Notes: generated by a model from the sequence alone, not told the origin. Counted from the stretch's first letter, positions 11,554 to 24,179 are shown. The stretch is 64,000 nt of DNA from Alisma plantago-aquatica (GCA_963693085.1 OY856411.1:1350789550-1350853549); one strand, 5' to 3'. Numbers and translations are program-made.

Positions 11554-12677
11554 TGCACATCATGACAGGTACCTGGTTGCTTTCTCAATAAGTTTGATTG
11601 ATGTAGTGAGGACACTACAAATTTTAAGCTTAGGGGGGGATGCAACCAGTCAGTAATTTAGTTTAGTTTTCATTGTTTTTCATGTTTTTTGTCATGTTTG
11701 TTTCTTACTTTCATGTTTTTTCTTTGCTTTTCTTTCTTTTTGTGGAAAATCTAATATGATGTGAGGCTAAATTGATGTAATGGACTATTTTCCTACCAAT
11801 TTTGAACCAACTTGTCCTCTTGCACCTTAATTAGTCATTTGAAGGAACTATAAAGAGAATGTATAGATCAATTGAAACCCTTTGGCCTCCAACATGTGCT
11901 TAATTCTAGCTTATACTTGTAGCTTGAACACTCACCTTTCACATCTTTGATTGCTTAAAACATATAATGGTTTCAATTTTTGTGAGTAAATCAACTTTAC
12001 AACATCATTTGGAATACAGGATGCCCTTGCCAAGCTCTTAGTGCATTTTCAACCATTCTTTCAGTGAAAAATTTTCAAAACAAATGAATTAAATCTAGTT
12101 AATGTTGCTATTTAGTTGACTCACCTATGTTGTGGAAAAATTTTAAAACTTTCTTTTGTCTTATTTCACCCTCTTACCCCTTAAAAGACGGCTATACCGC
12201 CCACATATCATGCTAGCCTAGTGTAAGTCCGATCTAACCATGATGGTTAGGTGGTATGTCTTAAAAGAGGGTAAAATACCCCAATCGGCACTCTACGTGT
12301 TCATAAGCCTACAATAGTAGCTGAGTGTCGGAACTCATAATCCATTGTCGTATCATTTGAGAGTACAACTAAAATTATTAATGTTAACTAAGATTTTATC
12401 GTTTGTATCCTTAATAGCTGAGAAATCATGTTGTGCATCTACTAGTTGTTTGGCTTGACTGTACAAATTCTATTTAGTGTTGTTGAGTTGATTGATTTAT
12501 TAAATTGAGACTGCCCTTGCTAAACTAAAAAAATCTCTTTCATTGATGTTTAAGTTGAGTTGATGGTTATGAGTATAAACTTGTTGATCATGGTTGGTCT
12601 AAGACTTATGAACATCTTTCTTTCAGTTAATCTATGTGTGAGTTGAAAATTCTTTCATTTGTGTTTCTATGTTATTT
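11554..12677 (+). other. Athila 3' untranslated region
   Basis: A 1.1-kb non-coding stretch lies between the ORF-1-like frame and the polypurine tract. A first G-rich tract, AAGCTTAGGGGGGGA (11626-11640), lies 90 bp after the stop and resembles a secondary polypurine tract. The rest is AT-rich with no ORF of interest. Confidence 0.5.
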
Positions 12678-12716
12678 TTGCTTGAAGACAAGCAATGGTT
12701 CAATCTTAGGGGGATT
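12678..12716 (+). promoter_or_regulatory. Hairpin plus polypurine tract before the Athila 3' LTR
   Basis: TTGCTTGAAGACAAGCAA (12678-12695) folds into a perfect 7-bp stem with an AAGA loop. It is followed by TGGTTCAATCTTAGGGGGA. A TTGCTTGAGGACAAGCAA hairpin followed by a G-rich tract is a widespread mark of Athila/Tat 3' ends in plants and sets the start of plus-strand DNA synthesis and of the LTR. It fixes the LTR start near 12717-12720. Confidence 0.8.
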
Positions 12717-14424
12717 TGTTGTGTGTATTTCATATCGACTTTTTGCACATTCTCACACACAAATTCAGCTCATTTTCTCTCCATTTAGCCTCTATTCACA
12801 TTCATTTTGTCACACTTTTTAGTTATTTTGCTTATCACATGATGTTGATTGTAGACATATATTTAAAAGGTCAAATTGGAGATAGCCCAACTCAAATCGG
12901 ACCTCAATGAGACTTCTCCACATTTTGCAGCTGATTCAGAACCATTTCCTGAAGAAACAACATCAGACACGTCGTGTTCCCTAAAAGACATGATGTGTCC
13001 CTTTATAGGAAGCTCATGAGACGAAGAACACATAGTGTGTTATTACACACATGACGTGTGCATTTCTAGTAGTTCCCAGCCCAGAATGAGGAAGTGGTGA
13101 CACAGCGTGTTCCCCCGAGAACACGACATGTTCCTGGTACTTGAAGGCCGACTGCATCTTTCTGCCAACGCACACAGCGTGTGTTTATTCAAACATGTTG
13201 TTTGCCTTTCACTTGATTCGACTCCAGGAAGCCATCACATGGTGTGTCTCTTTTTGACACGTCATGTGCCTCGCTGCAGCAACAATACTCAGTAGGATCA
13301 AATGACAAGACACAGTGTGTCCTCCAAAAGACACGTCGTGTCGTTATCAGTTTCTGCAAAAACTGAAAATGACCACCTCTCATTTTAAAAAAGAATTGCA
13401 ACCCAATAGGCGGTTATGCTTGATCATTTTGAAGTATCTTTTACCCAAGAGAAGTTGCAGAGCTAAGGAAGGCAATTTTGGGGTAGAAAAAGGTGGTTTC
13501 TTATAAGAGAACCTTTATTCTACCTCATGTCTTCTCCATTTTCCTTTCCAAAGGTGCAACAGAGCTACTCCTGTCAACCAAGCTTTACAGGAGGGAAGAT
13601 TGTCTGAGTTGGAGCAGTTCTAAGGGTGGAATTTCATCCTCTAGCTGGAGTTCTCTCCCCTTAGCCTACATCTATGGTTCCTCTAACTTTTCCTTCTCTT
13701 AAGCATGCAAAACTCTAAAATTACTAACTTGTATATGCATATCTTCATTATGGACAAGTAGAACGCTTTTCTTGAGCATGGGAGAGTAGCTACCATGCCA
13801 TTGTTCATGTGAACTCAAAATTTATGTTTATTGCTGGTTAATTTTTTTTCTTCCATGGATGCCTATGGTGTTTTCTTGCTTGTTTGGTTGGTTGGCTACC
13901 TCTTATACATGTTTTATGCTTTCCTTGTGCTTCGGGAGAATGCATTAGGGGGTATGGAGTAGGATATATGGCAATATTCTCTTGACCACAGGAGTGGATA
14001 GAGATAATTGAGGGTTTTGGTTGTGTTTGAAACTAAGCATAGACGTGGAAGTGTTATGTGATGTTGAGAGCCATCTCATGGTATTGGGAAATGCATGACA
14101 ATGACAACCTCCTTTCTTGTTAAATAGTGATCTTTATTTCATATGTTCATATGATATGATGGTAATGGTAGCAAAATCTAATGCTCAAGTTTCTAATCAT
14201 CTAATAAACATATTTATTTTAAACCTTTGTTTTATCTTCCACCTTTAGTGTGCAATTAATCAAACTTTTATAACCTGATTTCGATTAATGAAAGTTCACA
14301 TATTTATGCCTAGCTAGCCTAGCTCCTTGTGTTTGACACTCGACTACATTGACTCATGTACACTTGTGGGTGATTAGTGAGTTGATATCTTTCTCTTTCT
14401 AAAACTCTCAATAGAGGTGCATCA
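12717..14424 (+). repeat. 3' LTR of the Athila element
   Basis: It starts TGTTGTGTGTATTTC after the polypurine tract and ends AGAGGTGCATCA, giving a TG...CA repeat of about 1.7 kb. The next base begins minus-strand gag of a different element, so the end is sharp and suggests that the Athila copy inserted into that element. The U3-like part contains six palindrome pairs. The matching 5' LTR is not in the window. Confidence 0.65.
12960..13345 (+). repeat. Six phased palindrome pairs in the Athila LTR
   Basis: Words of the form ACACG-N-CGTGT occur in pairs with centres 12972/12993, 13033/13054, 13105/13126, 13177/13198, 13242/13262 and 13315/13336. Within-pair spacing is 21 bp five times and 20 bp once. 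Successive pairs are 61, 72, 72, 65 and 73 bp apart. The DNA between words is not alike from pair to pair, so this is not a simple tandem repeat. Each word has ACGTG/CACGT-like half-sites. Confidence 0.85.
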
Positions 14425-14802
14425 ACTGCCCTTGAGTTGAGGTAGTTCCCCCACCATGTGCAGGCTGCTCCTTTGAGCATGTGGGTTGCAAAGTGGACCC
14501 TAGACTATTAAGGGCAGTCCATATCTCATAAGAAATGCTCCATGCCTCTAATCCACTCCTTAGCTTTGGTGACTACATCAATTTCTCCTTCACATGAGAA
14601 TGAGTCGGGCCTTATCTTTAGGAAGTCCACTAGAGTCAGCTCATGAGTCTAGGTTGATGTTGCCCTTATGCTAAGACATTTGTGAGGGCTTGGACTAGAT
14701 CTTCTAGGGTTGCTTAGGGTTTCTTCTTGGTCAACTTCCCCTACTAGAAGAGCTAGCACTATCATCCTTATCCTTTCCTTTGTCAGCTCTCTTAGGGACC
14801 AT
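14425..14802 (-). pseudogene. N-terminal gag of a Tekay/Del-like element
   Basis: The minus strand starts MVPKRADKGKDKDDSASSSS at 14802. Further down it gives FLKIRPDSFSCEGEIDVVTK and AKEWIRGMEHF, then HMLKGAACTWWG. This is the retrotransposon gag (capsid) signature of Ty3/gypsy elements: F.k..P..F.G..d...A..Wi..me, then L.g.A..WW. Several stops and a frameshift are present. The frame is cut at the Athila LTR end. The primer-binding site and an LTR lie immediately upstream on the same strand. Confidence 0.75.
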
Positions 14803-14875
14803 CTGAAAAAGTACACATGTAGCTAGGGTTAGAATATTTGAATCGGGTTGCTTTCTGGTAGTCGTCCATAGCATG

Positions 14876-14887
14876 GCTCTGATACCA
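14876..14887 (-). promoter_or_regulatory. tRNA primer-binding site (minus strand)
   Basis: GCTCTGATACCA is the reverse complement of TGGTATCAGAGC, complementary to the 3' end of plant initiator methionine tRNA. It sits 4 bp from an LTR edge beginning TGTAACACCCC at 14892 and about 75 bp upstream of the gag start on the minus strand, exactly the expected order. Confidence 0.85.
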
Positions 14888-14891
14888 TTAA

Positions 14892-15297
14892 TGTAACACC
14901 CCACATTTTGAATGTGAGTGAAAGCATCTATCTTGAAGGGGGTGTCACATTAATATGATCATTGGAAATAAATACATAAATCACCATTGAGATTACATTG
15001 TTCTTTTAATAGGAAACTATAATTAACTTCTATAACATGTCTAAAATTCTAATCATTTCTAAACATGGAAAACTAAGCATGAAAATAAACATTTCTACGT
15101 GAATGGATTGCCTAATATGGATGGAACCCCACCAGTTATCTCTTGAAGGTCTTCTTAGTCCTTGCTTTCTCCTCTTGAGTCCTTATTTTCTCCTCTCCTG
15201 GGAACATTGTGTCCCCAACCATGCAAAGGGGAAAATCAACACATACACTATGATATGAATTCTCTAAAGGTAACCTAAGATGGTTACATGGAATTTT
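14892..15297 (-). repeat. Partial 5' LTR (minus strand) of the Tekay/Del-like element
   Basis: It starts TGTAACACCCCACATTTTG next to the primer-binding site, the form typical of Del/Tekay LTR ends. About 400 bp can be followed before a different, duplicated sequence begins near 15298. The outer end was not located, and the LTR may be interrupted rather than truncated. Confidence 0.55.
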
Positions 15298-16215
15298 CAA
15301 TAGAAACTCGAGGTGGATGTAAGATACTTGACACTCAATTTATGTCTTAGTTATGCTCATCCTTCATTTTCACATATTTATTGATGTAGCATAATTTTAA
15401 TAATTACTTTTGAGGATTTCTTTCAAAATTGGTTGGTAACCAAGAGACTTTTTACATTTCAAACATTACAATCTACAAAGACTCATTACCATGACAACAT
15501 GGAGGAGCACGGTGCCTTCACAACAATTGAATCCACACATGTGACTTTATGGTGAATATAACTATGAGGGCCACATTGTCTACATGGAACAAGAGCTCAT
15601 CTCTTTGTTGTATATCATCTTATAGTAAGTTTCTTACTTACTTTTCCCAAAAAATTTACTTGATGTCCTTGTTATGTTGATGATGTTTTTAATGATCACT
15701 TTTATCCTATCTATCAGTTTAGAGGGTGATATTTGATTGTACTAAGAAATCTTCCAATTTGCACAAAATAGTACAACTTATGGAAAAACTACATACTTCT
15801 TACCTTGTAGTTGATGCAAAATGACTTCTATTTGATTCCCCACTTCTTTTTTTCATCACTTGACAAAAGCTTGCTTTATATAGATATAAGGAATGTGATG
15901 CACATGGATTGTTGGAGGAATTCACTTTAATATGCAATCAAGTAGGCCATTATGAATGAAATTGTCTATGGTTAGAGAGATTTTCATAAACCACACTCCC
16001 AGTCCTATGACAAAAGAAGCTAATATTGCCATCTTGAACAAGAAACATCTCAATTAGTCTAGAAACATTTATCTCTTCATAGTGTACCCTTAGTTTTAGT
16101 TGTTATTTTTTTTCTTTTTAAATGTTTGTAACCATGATCTAGTTCAATATTTTTTTGAATATTGCCAATAATTTTAAATGATTAGCCATGCTACCCACAA
16201 AGTTCTCTTTATCAT
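15298..16215. repeat. Direct duplication, copy A (0.9 kb, unknown origin)
   Basis: Copy A aligns along its length with copy B at 16508-17405. Examples are GGATGTAAGATACTTGACAC against GGATGTAAGATACTTAACAC, and GGAGGAGCACGGTGCCTTCA against GGAGGAGCACAGTGCCTTCA. On the minus strand both contain stretches that read similarly as protein (QISPSKLIDRIKVIIK here). I do not recognise a family. It could be a duplicated gene fragment or an unknown transposon. Confidence 0.7.
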
Positions 16216-16507
16216 CCATTATATATGGCAGTAGGTTCCTTGGCAACAACAACAACCTTGAGACTACTTAGTTTCCTTTTCTCCATGCATGTAGTAATGT
16301 TGTTCCCCATATTGCATCCCAACATAGAATTAGTTGACACTCTCATAGCATGTTGACTTGTGGTATTCTTATTACAGTTGTCAAAATTGAACAACATTAT
16401 TATGTGTGCTTATTTACATCTATATATCATGTACGTTATAAATTAACTCATAGTAACACTATGATAATAATACTCTACATGTGAGGCGAGATGGTCACCC
16501 CAACTTA
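16216..16507. other. Sequence between the two direct copies
   Basis: About 290 bp present only after copy A. No coding or repeat signature was recognised; it is AT-rich with a (GTAGTAATGTTG)-like non-repetitive middle. Confidence 0.4.
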
Positions 16508-17405
16508 TTAGTAGAAACTTGAGAAGGATGTAAGATACTTAACACTCAAATTTATTTCGTTGTGCTCATCCTTCATTTTCACCTCTTCTAGTTCATGTAG
16601 TGTAGTTTTGGTAGTTACTTTTGAGGGTGCCTATCAAAACTGACTAGGTAACCAAAAATCTTTAACATTTCAAAATTCAAACATCACCATCAATAGAGAC
16701 TCATTATCATGCCAATGTGGAGGAGCACAGTGCCTTCACAATAGTTGGATCTACACATGTGATTTTATGGTGATTGTAATTCTCAGGACCACATCATCTA
16801 CAAGAAACATGAGCTGATATCTTTTTTCTATATCATCTTACATTAATTTTCTTGCTTACTTTTCCCAATTTTGTTTACCTGCTGCCCATGTTATGTCTAT
16901 GATGTTGTTTTATGATCGCTTTCATCCATTCCATTAGTTTACCATGTAATATTTGACTATGGCAAGAAAGCTTCCAGATTGCACAAAAATAAAAACTGAT
17001 GGAAAAAGTACATACTACATACCTTGTAATTGATGCAAAGTGACTTCTGTTTGATTTCCCACTTCTCTGTCTCATCATTTGATGAAAGCTTGCACTCGTA
17101 TTGATTCAAGGAACATGATGCACATGGATTGATGGAGGAATTCACTTAAGTATGCAATCAAGTATGTCATTGTGAATGAGAGTGTCTAAGGTTAGAGATA
17201 TTTCCATAAGCCACACCCTCATTCCTATGATGAAAGAAGCCAATATCACCATTTTGAACAACAAATACCTCAATTAGGATAAACACATTTATTTTTTCAT
17301 CATGTACATTTAGTTGTGTTTTTATTCCATTAAATGATCCTGACCATGCTCTAATTCAAAAATTTTAATACTACCAAACATTTTTAACGAGTTCTCTTTT
17401 CTTCC
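16508..17405. repeat. Direct duplication, copy B
   Basis: The partner of copy A lies about 1.21 kb downstream in the same orientation. On the minus strand it contains ECKLSSNDETEKWEIKQKSL then CINYK at 17090-17025, followed at once by GTATGT. In copy A the matching point reads GTAAGA, so both have a 5' splice-site-like sequence at the same place. A following stretch reads QILHGKLMEWMKAIIK. Differences are spread throughout, so the duplication is old. Confidence 0.65.
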
Positions 17406-18361
17406 AGCCATGTAAGTGAGCCAATGTATATGCAGAATGTGATAAGCATTGATGGTGTTATTATAATTTTGGTTGAACAGATATCATCGAGGCTATGTGG
17501 GATCTAATTGTTATGCTAAATAGGGATTAGTGAAAACTCAAGAGTGCTCATAAAATCCAACCTTACAAAATGAGTTGAACTTCCTTCTTAATCTCATACA
17601 ACAATGGTTTCAACAGTGAGAGACATGTTTAAACATTGTGTGTTCCAACAGTTCACACTTGGTTTTTTCTAGTATCCACACAACGAACTTCACACAATGG
17701 TAGTTCAATGTGAGAATTGTGTACTGATGTACGCCAAGATTGTTTGTATATATTTTTTTTCATTTTTCATGTATTTATGATACTCAACAAACTCGTATAT
17801 CTTGGTAAAAATGCAGTTCGATATTAAAATGCAATTTTTATATGCAAGATTCTAAAATTTTCCATTCATTATGAATTTGGAAATATCAATATATATATAT
17901 ATATTAGCAAACTTTTTACTACATTAAAGGAAATTATTGTGAAGCATAATGACATATCATTGATTTACACAATTGATGTTGAAGTGTTTTTTGCATGAGT
18001 GGTATGATATTTATAGATCATCACATATTTAGAGAAAATATTTTTTTTCTTCAAAAAGTCATGTAATTTATATAAATTAAGCACTTTCTTAAAATTGGAA
18101 TCCTACTAACTTTTAGAAAATGTGTATAAGGAACATAGTTTCAAATATATAATTCATATATTTGTTTAATTATCATGAATAATATTACGTCATTCATATG
18201 AAAATTTCCATCTAATAGATAAACTTCTAGCTTATTGGTGCACTTATCTCATATGTCCCGATTTACCAAATACATCTAAATCCATGCATAAATATTATAA
18301 ATAACATAATGAAACAATGAATTCGCTTGGTTAAGAAAATGCAATAAGGGGAAAACATAAT
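17406..18361. other. AT-rich interval without recognisable features
   Basis: Only a short TA repeat (about 17890-17905) stands out. The last bases, CATAA/ATAAT at 18356-18361, form the left target-site flank of the next element. Confidence 0.5.
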
Positions 18362-21300
18362 TGTGACATCCGTTGCCACACAAAGAGAGATTACTCAAAA
18401 CCAAATGTTGAAAAACACTAAACAAGTGGATTACCGTAAAACACTAAAATTAAAACTGATTCCATAAGGCACAAACATTAGGAAAATTGTAACATAAAGA
18501 TCCATAACCTATTGTCTTTATCATATATCTCATAACATGTCATGATTGCAACATGTTCCATAGACATATCCATCACCATGATATCTGTTCCACTTGCATA
18601 TACATGTACATATGTCACCTATATACAAAAAAGGGCACATGAGCCAAAAACTTGTATAGATAGCACAACCATAAAACACACCAAACAATCTCCGATACAT
18701 GAATGTACAAGGACGAATCTAAGACTCTAACACTAAAAGACCAACAAGCAACACACTCAACCTTGTCAGCTACTAATCTTGTTGTTGCTCCTCCTCAGCT
18801 ACACAATCTGTACCTTCTCGTGCATGAACACCTAAAAGATGTGGAAACCCACGGGGTGAGACCAAACGTCCCAGCGAGCAATATAACTCTCTGCCAATGC
18901 TATCAAAGCACATATAAAGTAACTAAATAACAGAAGTAAAGCTACATCTACGATAAGAAGATCAACTACTAATTTAAGAAGGAAAGTTGTCATCATCTAA
19001 GCATATCAGGTAGCTATAACGAAGTAGTAGAACATTTTATAAATTAAATAGGAATATGAAAAACATGTATATATTCTACCAACCTAACTATACAAAAGCA
19101 AAGCAAGGTCTCATCCAAGCTTTTCGTATTTGATCCTAATCAAGCATGCTACACGGCTGATTACATATTTTATTTACTGCCCCAAGGGTTTGAGTCATAC
19201 CACTCAAATCCAACCGACCACTACTAAGTCAAAATTGGTGCCATACAAGTTCAATGGAAGAGTTGGAATCCACGACCTCTCCAACACCTCCACGTCAGTA
19301 TAAGAGTAACACCGCAGACACATGTCAATCAACTACAAAAGTGATTTATAGTCAACAGAAGGATCATCTCACACATGGCCATCCACATATAACAACACCT
19401 AGCCCACCTTGGTACAGGTAACAATGCTAGAAGATTAGGCTCATGCATGGGTATTCTAAAAAGGAGTGGCTCACACATGGAAATCCATATCACAACAAGT
19501 TTGGCTCACGCATGGCCATCTCACACAACTTGTAATTAGGGATACAAGGAGATGCCCATTTTGCACCCACACATATTCAAAAATATGTGCTCTGAATAAA
19601 ACTCATTTCACCAATCCAACAATTAAGGTTGACAATGGAAAAGATCTATGGCATAGGGCACCTACGTGATTAAGGTTCCACTTGATTAGTTAGCCAATTG
19701 CCTGACTTTTAGAATCAATCAAATCACAACATATAAAACCATAACAAACTCTACAAGATTAAGGATATAGTATAACTTCAAAAGATATAAAATGTATAAG
19801 GTAAGAACTTGTCACACTATTACCACATAACACCTGAAACACTGTCATTTACAGTACCATCATCACTATTGCACATCCTCTCAAGGCTATCACTAATGCC
19901 ACATCACTATGGGATATCAATCCATTAATCATATAACTAGAGGGTATCAACTCAAAATAGGAATCAAGACATCACCATATCATAGGACCCATTTACATCA
20001 TCCATATATCACAATGTCTCAACATGCCTAGTGAAGGCTCATTCAACCTATGTCACATCATTAAATTTACATGCCTCATTTATCCATAACCATCATCGTA
20101 GCATACCCAAGAAATTGCATGAATTAAACTTGCAAGGTTAGTGGTACAAGAGAGAGATAATATCATAGAATAATAGCCATTCCATGAAAGATAAACAAAC
20201 ATGTTACACTGTCCATTATAAGGGTTAGAGTTTTCCATACATAGACGATTAGAGTTGTGTAGCTACAATCAACCATCAAATCCTAGGTACACCACCTCCT
20301 AATCTCTTGGAAAATCTTAGGATTAAGGAGCATGATTAGGGGTGAATATATATTACCCAAATAGCATGTTGCATGGCTTATGCATCACTCATACATGATA
20401 TCAATCATATATCACTCAACCACCCATTGGTCATTAATATCAACCATTCAAGCAAATAGGCTGTGACCACTCGACCCACAATGTCACGCCTACAACACAT
20501 AGGGTGTCTAGCTCGTGACACCCATCAAGATTGACCTCCTTCATGTCTCGACCCATCTAGGGTTAGGGTTCCACCTGCTAAAGGCTCATGTCATGACCTC
20601 AAGGAGCATGGTTGTCTCGACCTCAAGCCATGGAAGCATGTCGTGACCCAAGACAAACATGTTACAACCTCTCTCAAGGACATGTCATGACCAAGACAAG
20701 GGCCAAACTATGACCCAAAAAACTGGGGCAAAAACCCAACCAAAACATGGATCAGCATAGCCTTCAACACCAAGTGCCACGACCTCAACCAACACTAGGT
20801 CCAACCCATAAAAAGGGAAGCAACTCAACTAAGACCAATCATGGTCGTGACCAACATGGGGTAGATGTCTCGACCACCCCAATATGTGACATCTCAACTC
20901 CAAAATAGAAGACAAGGCCAAAGAAAACCATTATGAATATGGAGGAGAAAACTCCAGCAAAATGATCATTAAGAACCCTAGTTCATGCATCATGGATCCA
21001 CCATGAAAGGATCTCACACAAGATAGGTCAAACTATGTTTAAGACCCCCAAAATAGAACCTAAACTCCTCAGAACATCTAGATATTCTAACATCATGCAT
21101 GTGAGCAAAACCAAGGTTAAAAGGGTAGAGGATATCACCATAACACCACAATCACCAAAATCGGGTATATATGAAATTAGGGTTTCACATTTCATCCAAA
21201 CCAAGCAAGATAAACACTACCAAACAAGTTCTAGGGATTATCATCATCTACTAGAATTTTAGAGGAACGTTTTAGAGAGAGAACATAGTATCTTGCATGT

Positions 21301-22660
21301 TTGAAAGAGTGAAAGTAATAGACAGGGCAAAGAGTCATATAACCCACCTTAAGAAGATCACCACCAAGGATTCCAAGCTCCAAGGTCAAGAGCTCCAAGC
21401 ACACAATCCAAGGGTTGAAGAAGTTCCACCAAAATCTCCACTATCAGCCACAAGAGCACCTCAAGAAAAAGAAGGTACCAAGGTCAAAGATCATCCAAGC
21501 AAAGAGAGCTAAAAAGCTCTAGGACGAGCCAAAAGAGAGGGACAAAGAGAGAAGAAACCCTCCTCACACTTGGGTATACCTTGTCAAGACATGGTCTATG
21601 ACCCTTGTGATAAGGAGTTTCTCTCACAAAGCGACCACCAAGGAGGAACCCTGGTCTAGGGTCGAGAAAAGAGAGGAATTTGGAGGTAGGAGATCAAAAG
21701 AAACAACATCAAGGAAGATAAACACTTACCAAGGGTTGAAGATGGGCTATGGTCACCACAAGCACCACATGCAAGAAGAGTTTGGTCACCAAGCTCCAAG
21801 GATGGATCTCCTTGCTCCACCAAGACTCAAGAACAAGCAAAGGAGAAGGAAGAAGATGGAGGGCCAAAAAAGGTTACAATCATGGAGAGATAAGAGTTTA
21901 TATAGGTGGAAGATGAGAGAGAAGGAAAGAGGTGAGGTATCAACACTCTAACACACCAAAGGGACACTTATCCACTCAAAAGATCAACATGCAACCACTT
22001 AATCCCAACATGCAAGACATGGTGATACACTCTAGGTTGGGTCTGGACCACCTTGGTCACCCACATGGTCACGGTTGTGAGCCTCCATGGATCACATTCC
22101 ATGGTCGCGACAAGCACCACCCATCACCACATGGTTGAGACAAGGGATCTCCTCAAACCCTAGGTTGAGAAATCCTACAAGAAGGCAACCATATCAACAC
22201 AAGACCACTTAAGTCACGATCCTAACACCTAGAGGGTATGTATTGACCATGACACCCACCAAAGAACACCCTATGTCATGACCTAGGTCGAGACAACTCA
22301 CTAGGTACACCTAGGTCAAGACACTCATCACCTATAAACCCTAATCACCACTAAGGGTTCCAACTCTCAACCAAGGCTCAAACAAGTCACCTACCTCTTT
22401 CTCTCTCCTTTAGATGATGTTAAGAAAGATAGGGAAAATCTGGAGGTGAAAAATTTCTCATCACCCCCTACTTTGGGTAAATTGCAATTTGCACCAAAAC
22501 TAGCACATAAAGCACAAACAACATCCAAACAAGCTCACACTTGAAACTTAAGCTCTCCACAAGAAATAATTACATATCAAAAGATTAGATCAAGGTTCTA
22601 AGCACATGATTAAGGCAAAGCAAATAGGGTTACCCCAATACCCAAGTCAGGGGTCTTACA
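18362..22660 (-). repeat. 3' LTR (minus) of the gag-only gypsy element
   Basis: It runs from TGTGACATC to GGGGTCTTACA, that is TGTAAGACCCC...GATGTCACA on the minus strand. The part 18825-18880 carries the Tekay-like phrase CCTAAAAGATGTGGAAACCC followed by GGGGTGAGAC. The segment 20460-22340 has many short words of the type TGTCGTGACC, TGTCTCGACC, GGTCGCGACA and GGTCGAGACA. Small ORFs such as those at 21297-22138 run antisense to the element, differ between the two LTRs and are not regarded as genes. Confidence 0.8.
20580..22345. repeat. GTC-GAC word clusters in the gypsy LTR
   Basis: Near the left, five words of the form TGTC-NN-GACC have centres 20593, 20617, 20643, 20664 and 20687, so they are 21 to 26 bp apart. 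The other LTR has five at matching positions, 26422-26516, with the same spacings. Reverse-orientation words such as GGTCGCGACA (22102-22111) and AGGTCGAGACA (about 22285) lie further right. An exact inverted form, AGGTCGTGACCT, occurs in the other LTR near 28085-28096. Confidence 0.6.
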
Positions 22661-24063
22661 AGCCATAAACCCCTAATAGGGATTTTTCCCCTGAAATCCT
22701 CATAAAAAAGAAATGGGTACCATCATTGCATCTATATCTCAAACCCTAATAGGGTCAACCAAAATAGATATAAAATAGATGCAGACATATCAAAATGAAA
22801 CAACTTCATCTGACCTGACTCAACTTGAGGGTTGACCTCTCCTTCTGGATGACTCAAGGCGTAAAGTCCAGTCATTGTCAATTGTCGTCCTCGTCCCTCA
22901 CTAGCCTATCCAGAGGAACCAACCTATGATGCTTGTCCATGACCTCTTCTACAACCATTGTAATGTTGTCTCTGTGAGCCCTAATAGTGTTGCCTCGACT
23001 GTTGGGTCACGTCATCATCTTTAATAGGGAAAAATGGTCTAGTAAGCCCAATCTATCCACACTTATAACATGTATTGTTTACATACCAAGGACCAGGCAA
23101 CCCTGTCATAGACACTGAGGCAGCACTTTGGGCTTCTACAGTTGGAAAACTATGGCTCATGCTCTTACTTGGTGACTATTGTGTCGGTGCACTAGACCTC
23201 TCTTGTGTTGGTGGCATTGTCAACCTAGACTCCTTAAAGCCTCTTGAAGACTGTCCTTAGTACTCATCATGCCTCTTCTTGGCACTCTTCTCTTTCTTCT
23301 CAACCACAGACCTATCGATCCTCTAAATCGACTCTACAAACATAGTGAAATGCTCACTTTTCTCTAAGGTTGTTGTCAGCGGCGTCAACTCTGCACTCAA
23401 CCCTTTCTCAAAATGTATGATCCTCTCCTGACCTGACGTGGCCATGTGAGGGCAAAACCTCAACAACTCCATAAACTTTGCTTCATACTCATTGATCATC
23501 ATGGATCCCTATTGTATCCTCTCAAACGGGTTGATCTTCTCATAAAGGTACGCCTGAGGAAAGTACATACTAACAAACTCACGTCAAAACTCCTCCCAAC
23601 CAATCAAAACACCTGACCTCTTTTACTCTTATGTGGCCCACCAATGGCCAGCACTCCCCTTTAGAAGGTATACTGCATGCTTCACCTTATTAGCCTCTGG
23701 GATACTAAGGATCTTGAAGGCTTTCTCTAGCTCCATCAACCAGAGGTCTGCGTTTGCTGGATCTATCGTACCAACATATTCCACTGCTCCAACTCACCTC
23801 AACTACTCAAACATTTTCCCTGAGACCGAAGATTCCACATTAGGGACTGTAGTTATTGCTTGAGGAACAAGCATTTTATCCGTCAAATGTGTAATCGTGC
23901 CCATAAATTGTCCAAACATGGACTAAAAAGAGGGATTGGCTACCACTACAAGGTTTATCTGGGGCATCTCAGGTGCCCTCTCGTCAACAACCAGCCTCCT
24001 TGCACCTCCTCTTGGTGCATCAACACCACTCTCAGCAACATGTTCTTCATGTTCTCCAGCCAT
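22661..24063 (-). pseudogene. Ty3/gypsy gag with dead zinc knuckle
   Basis: On the minus strand, MAGEHEEHVAESGVDAPRGG starts at 24063, 117 bp inside the primer-binding site. It continues with YVGTIDPANADLWLMELEKA, FKILSIPEANKVKHAVYLLK, GSAGHWWAT, then FVSMYFPQAYLYEK and FMELLRFCPHM. This is the Ty3/gypsy capsid domain (DP..A..WL..lek.F..l......kv..A...L.g.A..WW). The nucleocapsid knuckle near 23035-23080 reads CYKCG-stop-IGLTRPFF: the first two cysteines remain, the histidine is leucine and the last cysteine is lost. Stops are scattered throughout. The frame fades near 22800, before any protease, and the LTR follows. Confidence 0.75.
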
Positions 24064-24179
24064 CTTTTCAACTCTTCTTCTTCTTCTGCACAAGAAGAAG
24101 TCACCATAAGACAGACTGGAGGACACTAGAACAGACACAAACCCTAGTCCTAGGTCCTTGTAGATTTAGCGAACCTAAA

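Noticed and set aside
12960..13345. Regular palindromes with unlike intervening DNA, superficially like a CRISPR array
   Set aside because: Words are 11 bp, paired at 21 bp, imperfect and inside a plant Athila LTR; no cas genes and no long direct repeats are present.
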